A stretch of 11,896 nt of DNA from JAJVID01 sp035275805 (GTDB taxonomy: Bacteria; Acidobacteriota; Blastocatellia; RBC074): NCBI GenBank assembly GCA_035275805.1, contig DATEMG010000725.1:1-11896 (forward strand), in the 5' to 3' direction. Every line of letters begins with the position of its first letter. The first letter of the stretch is position 1. Below the pieces are notes generated by a model, which searched no databases, had not been told where the DNA came from, and saw only the letters and a list, made by a program, of their open reading frames with translations. The position numbers and the translations under genes are program-made. Of the stretch, positions 1 through 7,137 are shown piece after piece.

Positions 1-125
1 AAAGCTTCGCCAATCTCATAATGAGGAAAGCGGCTTCGACGCCGCACTCCAAAGCTTCGCATTCAATAGAGAATTGACGCCGCCGGAGTCGCTTTGGCGC
101 CGGCGATTCGAAAGGAAGATATCAC
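1..125. other. Left-edge non-coding leader with a short direct repeat
   Basis: The 10-mer AAAGCTTCGC occurs at 1-10 and again at 51-60. A small hairpin lies between them: GCGGC at 30-34 pairs with GCCGC at 41-45 around a 6-base loop. No reading frame here looks coding. AAAGGA at 111-116 lies 9 bases before the ATG at 126 and serves as the ribosome binding site of the next gene. I found no convincing promoter, and the upstream gene lies outside the window. Confidence 0.4.
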
Positions 126-1358
126 ATGCCAGACCGTCGCAATTTTCTTCATGCGATGTCGAGCGTCCCGTTCATCGGCGGGCTGTTCGCTTCGAGCGCC
201 CGCGGGGCCGCGCCGAAATCGGCTAAACGCGATTACTTTAAAGAGCTGAACGTTCGCCCGTTCATCAACGCGGCGGGCACGTTCACTACGTTGACGGCGT
301 CGTTGATGCGGCCGGAAGTGATCGAGGCGATAAATTACGCCTCGGCGACCTTCGTGCCGCTCAACGATTTACAGGAAGCCGCGGGCAAACGCGTCGCCGA
401 ACTGATCGGTTGCGAAGCGGCGATGATCACTTCGGGCGCCGCCGCCGCGCTGACTGTCGGCGCGGCGGCCTGCGTCGCAGGCAAAAATCCCGACTGGATC
501 AAACGCATTCCCGACCTGGCCGGGACCGGAATGAAGAGCGAAGTTATAGTCCAGAAGTCGCACCGCTACGGCTACGATCACGCCGTGCGCAACTGCGGCG
601 TCAAGATGGTCGAGGTCGAAACCTCGGACGAACTGGAGAGGGCTGTCAATGAAAAGACCGCGATGATGCTCTTCTTCAATGACGCCGACCCGAGGGGCAA
701 GGTCAAGATCGAGGAATTTGTCGCGCTCGGCAAGAAACACAACATTCCCACCTTCAACGACGCGGCGGCGGACGTGCCCCCGACCGAGAACCTGTCGAAG
801 TACACTAAGATGGGATTCGACCTGGTGACTTTTTCCGGCGGCAAAGGGCTGCGGGGGCCGCAGAGCGCGGGGTTGCTGCTCGGCCGCAAAGACCTGATCG
901 AGGCCGCGCGTTTGAACTGCTCGCCCAACAGCGACTCAATAGGCCGCGGTATGAAGGTCAACAAGGAAGAGATCTTGGGAATGATGGTCGCCGTCGAGAT
1001 GTACCTGAAGCGCGACGCCGCCGCTGAATGGAAAGAATGGGAGCGCCGCGCCAAATTGATCGCGGACGGAGTGGCGAAAGTCGCGGCCGTCAAGGCCGAA
1101 ATTCACGTCCCGCCCATCGCCAATCACGTCCCGACTTTGCGCTTGACCTGGGAGAAAGCCGCGTTGCCTCTCTCGGCCGACGACGCGCGCAAGCGACTGC
1201 GCGAGGGCAAACCCTCCATAGAGATCGCGCCCAACTCGTCGCCGGCGAAGGCCGAAAAACAGGAGATCGGAATCGGTGTGTGGCAGATGCAGCCGGGCGA
1301 GGCGGAAATTGTCGCGCGGCGGCTGCGCGAAGTCTTCGGTGAAAACAAAACAGCTTGA
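126..1358 (+). CDS. Tat-exported PLP-dependent enzyme of the SelA/DgaE-like (aminotransferase class V fold) family
   Basis: A 410-residue fold-type I PLP enzyme of the COG1921 kind (selenocysteine synthase SelA and D-glucosaminate-6-phosphate ammonia-lyase DgaE relatives). Residues 3-8 are DRRNFL, a twin-arginine motif, followed by a hydrophobic stretch (11-23) and a small-residue region near 25-29 suited to cleavage, so export by the Tat system is predicted. The catalytic domain starts near residue 37. TSGAAAAL (102-109) fits the PLP phosphate-binding loop. Asp212 in FNDAAADVPP should contact the PLP ring nitrogen. Lys240 in SGGKGLRGPQ is the expected Schiff-base lysine. The mature length of about 380 residues matches DgaE-like lyases. 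It lacks the N-terminal tRNA-binding extension of true SelA, so a role in selenocysteine synthesis is unlikely. The substrate is unknown, and a beta-elimination on an amino-sugar or amino acid derivative is only a guess. AAAGGA upstream supports this start. It appears monocistronic. Confidence 0.88.
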   Translation: MPDRRNFLHAMSSVPFIGGLFASSARGAAPKSAKRDYFKELNVRPFINAAGTFTTLTASLMRPEVIEAINYASATFVPLNDLQEAAGKRVAELIGCEAAMITSGAAAALTVGAAACVAGKNPDWIKRIPDLAGTGMKSEVIVQKSHRYGYDHAVRNCGVKMVEVETSDELERAVNEKTAMMLFFNDADPRGKVKIEEFVALGKKHNIPTFNDAAADVPPTENLSKYTKMGFDLVTFSGGKGLRGPQSAGLLLGRKDLIEAARLNCSPNSDSIGRGMKVNKEEILGMMVAVEMYLKRDAAAEWKEWERRAKLIADGVAKVAAVKAEIHVPPIANHVPTLRLTWEKAALPLSADDARKRLREGKPSIEIAPNSSPAKAEKQEIGIGVWQMQPGEAEIVARRLREVFGENKTA

Positions 1359-1397
1359 GAAGTGGCGTGGGGAATCGGCGCGCCCGCGTTCGCTTTC

Positions 1398-1419
1398 AAA
1401 GATTGCCACAGCGATCTTT
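1398..1419 (+). terminator. Possible weak terminator after the PLP enzyme gene
   Basis: AAAGATTGC (1398-1406) pairs with GCGATCTTT (1411-1419) around a CACA loop: nine base pairs including one T-G wobble. It starts 40 bases after the stop codon at 1358. There is no T-run beyond the stem, and the stem is AT-rich, so this is a weak candidate. Confidence 0.3.
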
Positions 1420-1477
1420 TGTCAATCCCATCACCGCGCTGGCGCTTCACGAGGCGCAACGGATTCACAGATCATTA

Positions 1478-1505
1478 TTGACAGTTGAATTAAATCAGCG
1501 ATAAC
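1478..1505 (+). promoter_or_regulatory. Candidate sigma-70 promoter for the amidase gene
   Basis: A perfect -35 hexamer, TTGACA (1478-1483), is followed after 16 bases by GATAAC (1500-1505), which matches four of six bases of the -10 consensus. It lies in the 291-base non-coding gap between the PLP enzyme and the amidase and would give a 5' leader of roughly 135-140 bases. The rest of that gap shows no convincing gene. The call rests on consensus matching only. Confidence 0.35.
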
Positions 1506-1636
1506 CTTCGTGTCCCTCTGAACAACATTCATCAAAATCATTCACTGAACCATAGGCTCCGTTGGTTATCACAATCGCCCTAAAGGCGTGTGACTACTCG
1601 GGAGTCTGATCGAGAGTCAATGCATTTTCGCTTTTC

Positions 1637-1644
1637 AAAGGAGG
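1637..1644 (+). promoter_or_regulatory. Shine-Dalgarno site that fixes the amidase start at 1650
   Basis: AAAGGAGG is close to the ideal anti-16S pairing sequence and sits 5 bases before the ATG at 1650. The in-frame ATG at 1590 has no comparable site and would bury the signal peptide behind 20 hydrophilic residues. Confidence 0.75.
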
Positions 1645-1649
1645 CGCCC

Positions 1650-3329
1650 ATGAAACGATTTGCGCTCATTCTCGTGGCCATGATGGCCATTGCCCCACGC
1701 CCTGTGTCCACCCAGTCGACGTTTGGCGGGGCGCGGCAATTACAGCTCGTTGAAGCCACAGTCCCGGAGCTCCAATTGGCGTTGCGTTCTCACCTTATCA
1801 CCTCAGAACAGCTGGTGCAGATGTACCTTAATCGCATCGCCGCTTACGACGACGCGGGACCGATGCTGAACTCGTTCATTCACATCAACGAGCATGCTCT
1901 CGAGGAAGCGCGCGCGCGCGACCTCGACCGGCGCCGCGGTCGCGCGCACGGACCGCTATTCGGAATCCCGGTACTGCTGAAAGACAACATTGACACCGCG
2001 GGGATGCCGACGACGGCGGGTTCGGTCGCGCTCGCGGGCTCCGCGCCACCCGACGACGCGTTCATCACACAGAAGCTGCATGAGGCCGGCGCAATCATCC
2101 TTGGCAAAGCGACGTTGACTGAGTTCGCGAACTTCATCGCCATCGGCATGCCTTCAGGATACAGCTCGCTCGGCGGCTATGGCCTCAATCCTTACGATCC
2201 GCGACCGCTGCCTGGCAGTGACGGGCGCCCCGTCTTAACGCCTGGCGGCTCGAGCTCAGGTTCGGGCATCGCCGTGTCCGCCAACCTGGCGCCGGTCGCT
2301 GTGGGCACAGAAACGTCAGGCTCGATCCTCAGTCCAGGCACGTCCAATGGCGTAGTCGGCATCAAACCGACTGTTGGATTGGTGAGTCGAGATGGGATCC
2401 TTCCGATCACCGCTGATCAGGATACAGCCGGGCCGCTTGCGCGCACGGTGACTGACGCAGCAATCCTGCTTAGCGTAATCTCCGGCTTTGATCCGAACGA
2501 CGCGGCGACAGCGCCGTGCCTTGATGCTGGCAACTGCCCAAGAGACTACACGAAGTTCCTCAAAAAACATGCTCTCCGCCGCGCGAGGATCGCCGTCCCG
2601 CGCGTACCCTATTGGAATGGTTTCTCCGCCGCGCAGGAACAAATAATGCTCGCTGCGATCGAGGCTCTCCGCCGTGAGGGCGCGTTCGTGGCGGATCCAT
2701 ATGAGATCCCCAACCAGGCTGACATCTCAGCCTTCGGCATTTGCGTTTCTTTCCCCGCCCCTAGCAATTGTTCAACAGTGCTGATGTATGGGCAAAAGAA
2801 CGATCTGAACAATTATCTGGCAAGCCGCCCAAGCGCTCCGGTTCATACGCTGGCTGACATCATCGCATTCAACAACGCGAATGCGGGGGTCGCGCTGAAA
2901 TACGGCCAGGCCATTTTCCTCGCCGCCAACCAGCTCGACACGAGTCCCGGAAGCGCGGATACGCAGCGCTACCTGGCCGACCGCGCTCTGGACCTGGCCC
3001 TCACCCGAACCGGTCTGGACGCGGTGTTCAACGGGCCCGATGGCATAGAAGGCACGGATGACGACTTTGACGCCATCCTCTTTCCCCAGAACCGTGGCGC
3101 GGCCGCGCCGGCCAAAGCAGGTTATCCGAGCATTGTGGTTCCTGGCGGCTTCGTTCCGCCGTCGGGCGCTGTCGTGAACCCTGCGCCATTCGGGGTAGCG
3201 TTTACGGGCCGCGCATTCAGTGAGCCTACCTTGATCGCCTTAGCGTACGCGTTCGAACAGGCGACTAAGCATCGGCAGGCTCCAGCGAGCGCGCCTCCAT
3301 TACCCACCGACTTCGTTCGTCGGCGGTAG
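1650..3329 (+). CDS. Secreted amidase-signature family hydrolase
   Basis: A 559-residue amidase-signature enzyme that hydrolyses a carboxamide bond; the substrate is unknown. The frame opens 60 bases earlier at 1590, but AAAGGAGG at 1637-1644 lies 5 bases before the ATG at 1650, and translation from there begins with a classical signal peptide (MKRFALILVAMMAIAPRPVS). I therefore choose 1650. The Ser-cisSer-Lys triad is visible: Lys111 in GIPVLLKDN, Ser201 in GGSSSGSG and Ser225 in GTETSGS. The 24-residue spacing between the two serines is the same as in mammalian FAAH (217 and 241). Cysteine pairs 290/296 and 365/374 fit an oxidising extracytoplasmic location. An acidic loop, DGIEGTDDDFD (464-474), interrupts the region before the conserved DAILFP and AGYPSI segments. 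The gene appears monocistronic and converges on the next gene. Confidence 0.92.
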   Translation: MKRFALILVAMMAIAPRPVSTQSTFGGARQLQLVEATVPELQLALRSHLITSEQLVQMYLNRIAAYDDAGPMLNSFIHINEHALEEARARDLDRRRGRAHGPLFGIPVLLKDNIDTAGMPTTAGSVALAGSAPPDDAFITQKLHEAGAIILGKATLTEFANFIAIGMPSGYSSLGGYGLNPYDPRPLPGSDGRPVLTPGGSSSGSGIAVSANLAPVAVGTETSGSILSPGTSNGVVGIKPTVGLVSRDGILPITADQDTAGPLARTVTDAAILLSVISGFDPNDAATAPCLDAGNCPRDYTKFLKKHALRRARIAVPRVPYWNGFSAAQEQIMLAAIEALRREGAFVADPYEIPNQADISAFGICVSFPAPSNCSTVLMYGQKNDLNNYLASRPSAPVHTLADIIAFNNANAGVALKYGQAIFLAANQLDTSPGSADTQRYLADRALDLALTRTGLDAVFNGPDGIEGTDDDFDAILFPQNRGAAAPAKAGYPSIVVPGGFVPPSGAVVNPAPFGVAFTGRAFSEPTLIALAYAFEQATKHRQAPASAPPLPTDFVRRR

Positions 3330-3376
3330 TGTAGCGATTCAACAATCGCCGATTTACACGACCGCCAACAAAACGG

Positions 3377-3401
3377 GAAGCCGGGTCAATCGCCCGGCTT
3401 C
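3377..3401. terminator. Bidirectional hairpin terminator between convergent genes
   Basis: GAAGCCGGG (3377-3385) pairs perfectly with CCCGGCTTC (3393-3401) around a 7-base loop. It lies 48 bases after the amidase stop and 5 bases after the stop of the minus-strand gene at 3406. Read rightward it is followed by TGTTTC. Read leftward it is followed by CCGTTTTG. The T-runs are modest but the stem is strong, and the position between converging genes fits a shared terminator. Confidence 0.75.
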
Positions 3402-3405
3402 TGTT

Positions 3406-3804
3406 TCAAAGGCGCGAATGATCTTCGCGCAGATCGAGCGCAGCGCGGTCATTGCTGGCAAACAGCCTGACTACGCCTCCTAGACTGTCAGACTCTTCTC
3501 GTTCCTCGTAGCGCGGCTCCGCCTCGTTTAAGACGACCTGCGCGCATTTCGAGAACAACCCGGCGAGCGCAAAAATGGCCTTTTCCCCTTCATCGTGCGC
3601 GGCGGCGCCTGCGGAGTACGCAACCACACGCCGCAGATCACAACGCGCGATTGGCTCAACGATGTGGTTATCACAGGTCGCCTGAATGACTATATCGCCA
3701 TCCTCAATGACAATCTCCACGTTCACCTCGTCGATGATCCGCCGTATCGTCTCGAGTTCGGACTGCGTCATCTCACGTCCGTCAAAGATTCTCTCTTGAG
3801 TCAT
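3406..3804 (-). CDS. Small acidic protein of unknown function
   Basis: A 132-residue protein I do not recognise. The frame can open at 3834, but GGAGG (complement of 3809-3813) lies 4 bases before the ATG at 3804, and no comparable site precedes 3834. I therefore choose 3804. The sequence is rich in Asp and Glu and has no signal peptide or membrane segment, so it is probably cytoplasmic. Residues 15-29 look helical (ELETIRRIIDEVNVE). Residues 30-42 alternate like a beta hairpin (EIVIEDGDIVIQA), followed by Cys44, Cys55 and a third Cys87. Residues 68-94 are again helix-like and hydrophobic. The three cysteines do not form a recognised metal-binding spacing. It is transcribed toward the amidase and is not obviously co-transcribed with anything. 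That it is a gene is supported by the ribosome binding site and the adjoining terminator. Confidence 0.65.
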   Translation of the reverse strand: MTQERIFDGREMTQSELETIRRIIDEVNVEIVIEDGDIVIQATCDNHIVEPIARCDLRRVVAYSAGAAAHDEGEKAIFALAGLFSKCAQVVLNEAEPRYEEREESDSLGGVVRLFASNDRAALDLREDHSRL

Positions 3805-4008
3805 AGCGCCTCCGTTAGTTGTTTTTTCGCCCATAGGCGGAATACTTCGGCGTTTTCAACTCTCGTGCCAGGCAGAGAATCTCAAATATCGCTGACGGCG
3901 CCTGTTCCGACTTTGTGGCGCGCCCGAAAGGGTCCCGACCGCCGATTTCCGAAGTGGGGTGTTGGGGCTTGAGGATTTTAGAGCTGTATTCAGATCAGTG
4001 TACGGGTT

Positions 4009-4107
4009 AATAGAACGCGGATGACGCCGATAGAGCGGATTGACGCCGATCCTTTTCAGGTTTTATCCGCGATGATCCGCGCCCGTCCGCGTCATCAGCG
4101 TTCTATT
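4009..4107. repeat. Imperfect inverted repeat (REP/MITE-like) built on a GCGGAT motif
   Basis: The 19-base left arm at 4009-4027 (starting AATAGAACGC) is the reverse complement of 4089-4107 with a single mismatch. Inside, a related unit occurs twice in direct orientation: GCGGATGACGCCGAT (4017-4031) and GCGGATTGACGCCGAT (4035-4050). The complementary hexamer ATCCGC occurs at 4065-4070 and 4075-4080. The whole can fold back on itself. No transposase or open reading frame is inside. It resembles dispersed intergenic repeats of other bacterial genomes, but copy number cannot be judged from one window. Confidence 0.75.
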
Positions 4108-4129
4108 GATGCGTCCCTTGCCGCAAAAC

Positions 4130-4156
4130 AATTGCTGCCACGTATACGCAGCAGTT
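4130..4156 (-). terminator. Candidate terminator of the esterase gene
   Basis: On the minus strand AACTGCTGC pairs with GCAGCAATT (complements of 4148-4156 and 4130-4138) around a 9-base loop, with one wobble pair. It is followed by GTTTTG. It begins about 25 bases after the esterase stop codon at 4182. The T-run is short, so confidence is moderate. Confidence 0.4.
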
Positions 4157-4181
4157 GAACAGACTTAGCGCTACATGCGGC

Positions 4182-5702
4182 TCACTGATTTGCCGACGCC
4201 GCTTTGGGACGGCGTTTGTGCGCGTCGAACCAGTCGAAGACGTCTTTGAACGCCGGGACGACAACGTCGCTGTGATTGCCGCCGGGGACTTCGGTGTATT
4301 TGATCTCGACGCCTAGCTCTTTGCCGGCCTTGACCATTTTTCGAGATTCTTCGACGGGCACGGTCGGGTCGTTGTCGCCGTGAACGACCACCCAGGGAAT
4401 GTGAGTGATCGCTTTCAGTTTAGGTCTCGAGAAAGGAGTCCCTCCGCCCGCAATCGGCCCGATCGCCGCGAAGACGTCGGGGTTGTTGACCGCGATTGAC
4501 CACGAGCCGTAACCGCCCATCGAATGGCCCATCAAATAGACGCGGTCGTCGTCAATCGAAAAGTCGCGCTTCATCCCGTTGATTACGTCAATCACGTCGC
4601 GTTCGGCCGCGGCCAGGTACATCGAATACGGCCCCCGGCCTTTCGGGCAGACGACGATGTATCCGCGCTCTTCGGCGACGCGGCGGATCGCCCCGTTGTC
4701 GTACCCCGCGAAGAAGCTGTTCTCATCCCCACCCATTCCGTGCAGCGCGACGACCATCGGCCATTTCTTCTTCGCGTCGTAATTGGCCGGTATATAAAAC
4801 CGATAAGGTTGCACCGTGTCGTCAATGGCCGAACGGTAGGCCCATTGAATGTCGCCGCGACTCGCGCGCAGCGGGTCTTCGCCTTTCTCTATCCTGTCGA
4901 GCGTCGTCGAGGCGTTGACCACGGAGCCCTTCACGTCGGCGCGCTCCACCGAGAGCCGCCCCGAATTGGCCATTTCGACCATCGAAACGGCGTATTCGAC
5001 CGCGGGGATGGCGAGCGATAGGCCGTCCTTCTTGTCCGCTTTCAATTTTGCGGCGATCAGCGCGGCGCGTTTTTTGATCGCCGCGGCCTGGGCGTTCAAT
5101 CCTCGCGCGATGAGAACGGGCGCGGGTTTGATTATGGGTTCGCCGTCTTTCGGAATGAGCGTCAACGTGATTTGATAATTGCCGTCAGCCAGGGCGGGAA
5201 TAGCGGCTTCAATCGAAACAGGTTTCGTGAAGTCAGGCTCGACGCCACTGACCCCTTTCAATTCTTTTTCCTGTTTTGAATTTTTCAACGAGATCGAGCC
5301 GCTGAGCTTGCCCGCTATCGGCTCGTCCGGCGCGAACGACTGCGAGATCGTGATGCGCGCGACGTCTCCGGGATCGAAGACGGAGCGGTCGAGTTTGATT
5401 TGCATCGCCACGCTCATCTCGCGCGACGGCGTCCACGGCTGATTGCGGATCAGCGCCATTGCGCGAGAGTAATATTTGAGCGCGTCGCCGTATTTCTGGC
5501 CGCCGGTCGCGGCCCTGGCTTTGGATTCAAGTTCCTCGACCAGTTTGCGCGTTTCGTCGCTCATCCGCTCGGTGTTTTTCAGCGTGCGGAATCTGACCGA
5601 AAGGCCCAGCGTGGTCGCCGCGTCCTGCGCCCGAATCGGAAGAACGGCGAAGGAAACCGCGAATAATACAGCTGCAAAGAAACGTACAACTGAGTGTTTC
5701 AT
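4182..5702 (-). CDS. Secreted alpha/beta-hydrolase (esterase / prolyl-oligopeptidase-like)
   Basis: A 506-residue exported serine hydrolase. Residues 1-25 form a signal peptide ending LPIRAQ. Residues about 50-85 are helical and TPR-like (ALKYYSRAMALI), and about 98-200 look like a beta-sandwich domain (VFDPGDVARITIS). A helical linker follows, and the catalytic domain starts near 295 (QPYRFYIPANYD). HGMGG (321-325) should form the oxyanion hole. GHSMGG (392-397) gives nucleophile Ser394. HGDNDPTVP (441-449) gives the acid, most likely Asp445, and GGNHSD gives His477. The pattern matches PHB-depolymerase, feruloyl-esterase and S9-like hydrolases, so the real substrate could be an ester or a peptide. 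GGAGGG (complement of 5707-5712) lies 4 bases before the ATG. The gene follows the membrane protein gene on the same strand by 61 bases and may be co-transcribed with it. Confidence 0.88.
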   Translation of the reverse strand: MKHSVVRFFAAVLFAVSFAVLPIRAQDAATTLGLSVRFRTLKNTERMSDETRKLVEELESKARAATGGQKYGDALKYYSRAMALIRNQPWTPSREMSVAMQIKLDRSVFDPGDVARITISQSFAPDEPIAGKLSGSISLKNSKQEKELKGVSGVEPDFTKPVSIEAAIPALADGNYQITLTLIPKDGEPIIKPAPVLIARGLNAQAAAIKKRAALIAAKLKADKKDGLSLAIPAVEYAVSMVEMANSGRLSVERADVKGSVVNASTTLDRIEKGEDPLRASRGDIQWAYRSAIDDTVQPYRFYIPANYDAKKKWPMVVALHGMGGDENSFFAGYDNGAIRRVAEERGYIVVCPKGRGPYSMYLAAAERDVIDVINGMKRDFSIDDDRVYLMGHSMGGYGSWSIAVNNPDVFAAIGPIAGGGTPFSRPKLKAITHIPWVVVHGDNDPTVPVEESRKMVKAGKELGVEIKYTEVPGGNHSDVVVPAFKDVFDWFDAHKRRPKAASANQ

Positions 5703-5763
5703 TTAACCCTCCCTCAAGATCAATAAACGAGTGACCGTCGGGATTGAGCGCAATGCTAGCATA

Positions 5764-7119
5764 TTAAGCGCCAGCCTGTTCCTTTTTGCGCAGAAAATTC
5801 TTGAGGCCGAAAAGCGATTCGAGCGCGTCCTGCCAGAAAGGCGCGCCGACGCTGAGCAGCATCGTCGTTATCAGCCATCCGGCCACCGTTTCGACGATCT
5901 TTTGTGTCGTCGGCCGTTGTGGGTTTTTCCAGGCGTCCACGATCCAGCGCGGGCCGGTGAAGCCAAGCGCCGTGTGTAGCGACATGTTCTGTTCGATCTC
6001 CTCGTATGATTTTCTCGACCAGTCTTGGAGCGTCTGATTTATTTCGCCACTGTTGGCCGCCGGCTGTTCACGCAGTCTGGATGCGATCCGCTCGCCCGAT
6101 TGAACGATCAGGTTCCGCTTCGATTCATTGGCTGAAATTTCGCGGTAGATGTCGAAGAGGTTCGCGTTGAGCAGCGCGACCACGGCGAAGCTGATGGCCA
6201 TGGAGAAGCTCCTCATGCTCCGCGTGTAACGCTCCTCGAAGCTACGCATGATCGTGTCATACCAGGCTTCGACTTTCCCCAGCAACTGGCTCAATTTTTG
6301 CCGCAGCGCGAGGACGGCCTTTATCTCGGCTGAGAGCGGTTCGAGCATATTCTGCAATTTCACCAAGGCCTGAATCGCTTCGCCGCTCGCGGGGTCTTTC
6401 AATTGGAGCAGCGTCGCCTCTATCGAGTCGGGCGCCGCGTCGAGCGTTTTGCGCGCCGCGGCGAGCGCCGATTCGCTCAGCTCGCCGAGCGTCAGGTCGC
6501 TGTTATTCAGGTCTAAAAATTGATGGGCGTCCGAGAGGAGTTCCAACAGCGGCTTTTCGATTTCGGCCAGCGGGGTCTTTTCGATCAGCGCGCGATGTTT
6601 GATGAAGAATTCTTTGACGGCCTTCCGCGCGCCGGCGACCTCATCCTTGATCTTCGACACATTCTCGCGTACTGGGGGCGGGACGTGTTTGATCAGATCC
6701 CCGACCCTTACCTGCCCGATGAATTTGATTAACTCGTCTTTCGAGACCGATTCGATCATCATTTTGCCGCGCGGTGACACGCGCCCGGCCCGCAGAAATT
6801 CTTCGACGACCGCCTGGTATAAGGCTCCGACCTGCGGATCTCGCGCTTCCAGCGGCTCCGAATGGCCGGGAATGAACTTCCGGACGAACGAGAAAAACGC
6901 CCGGATCAGTGGCGCCCGGTCCGAGACCGAGCGCATAGACTTGATCGCGTCTTTGTCGAGCAAGTAATAGAACAGGTGTATCAGAGACTGTTCTAGCTGA
7001 AGCGATTTGATGCGGAAGAATTTTTTGATCGCGGACTGGATTGATTGCACGATGAGGCTGAGAACCAGCAACGCTACGATCACGGCTATCAATTTGTCCA
7101 ACGCGTCGAGATTGAACAT
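5764..7119 (-). CDS. Uncharacterised membrane protein with a large helical soluble region
   Basis: A 451-residue protein of unknown function. Hydrophobic segments lie at about 8-26, 306-323 and 408-426. Lys and Arg residues just after the first segment (31-38) suggest a cytoplasmic location for residues about 30-305, which are helix-rich and probably coiled-coil in part (about 155-290). Residues 324-407 would then be periplasmic and the C-terminus cytoplasmic. EAWYDTIMRSF (284-294) before the second segment, ALLNANLFDI (315-324) after it, and GAPFWQDALESL (425-436) after the third resemble conserved blocks I recall from a widespread family of uncharacterised membrane proteins of similar length. 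I recall no demonstrated function for that family. AGGAGG (complement of 7124-7129) lies 4 bases before the ATG. A strong repeat hairpin ends 18 bases before the start. The esterase gene follows by 61 bases. Confidence 0.8.
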   Translation of the reverse strand: MFNLDALDKLIAVIVALLVLSLIVQSIQSAIKKFFRIKSLQLEQSLIHLFYYLLDKDAIKSMRSVSDRAPLIRAFFSFVRKFIPGHSEPLEARDPQVGALYQAVVEEFLRAGRVSPRGKMMIESVSKDELIKFIGQVRVGDLIKHVPPPVRENVSKIKDEVAGARKAVKEFFIKHRALIEKTPLAEIEKPLLELLSDAHQFLDLNNSDLTLGELSESALAAARKTLDAAPDSIEATLLQLKDPASGEAIQALVKLQNMLEPLSAEIKAVLALRQKLSQLLGKVEAWYDTIMRSFEERYTRSMRSFSMAISFAVVALLNANLFDIYREISANESKRNLIVQSGERIASRLREQPAANSGEINQTLQDWSRKSYEEIEQNMSLHTALGFTGPRWIVDAWKNPQRPTTQKIVETVAGWLITTMLLSVGAPFWQDALESLFGLKNFLRKKEQAGA

Positions 7120-7123
7120 GGTA

Positions 7124-7129
7124 CCTCCT
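7124..7129 (-). promoter_or_regulatory. Shine-Dalgarno site next to a repeat hairpin
   Basis: The complement of 7124-7129 is AGGAGG, 4 bases before the ATG of the membrane protein gene. The fold-back repeat at 7138-7274 ends only 8 bases upstream of it, so RNA folding could influence access to this site. Confidence 0.65.
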
Positions 7130-7137
7130 GGGGGTTA

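Larger units (their letters stand above)
3805..4181. other. 377-base intergenic region with repeats and a terminator
   Basis: This gap separates two minus-strand genes. Bases 3805-4008 hold the upstream region of the small acidic protein, where I see no clear promoter and no coding frame. Bases 4009-4107 form a palindromic repeat cluster, and 4130-4156 a candidate terminator for the esterase; both are listed separately. Confidence 0.6.

Noticed and set aside
578..1093. Antisense open frame over the PLP enzyme gene
   Set aside because: It has Ser/Arg-rich composition with no motif or ribosome binding site, while the sense frame is a clear PLP enzyme.
126..1358. True selenocysteine synthase (SelA)
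   Set aside because: It lacks the N-terminal tRNA-binding region, carries an export signal, and no selB, selD or tRNA-Sec is visible nearby.
1590..1649. Longer amidase start at 1590
   Set aside because: A strong AAAGGAGG and a signal peptide place the start at 1650.
5749..5772. Palindrome-like sequence around ATGCTAGCAT before the esterase as an operator
   Set aside because: The core is only 10 bases, the flanking symmetry is offset, and it overlaps the stop of the upstream gene. Support is insufficient.
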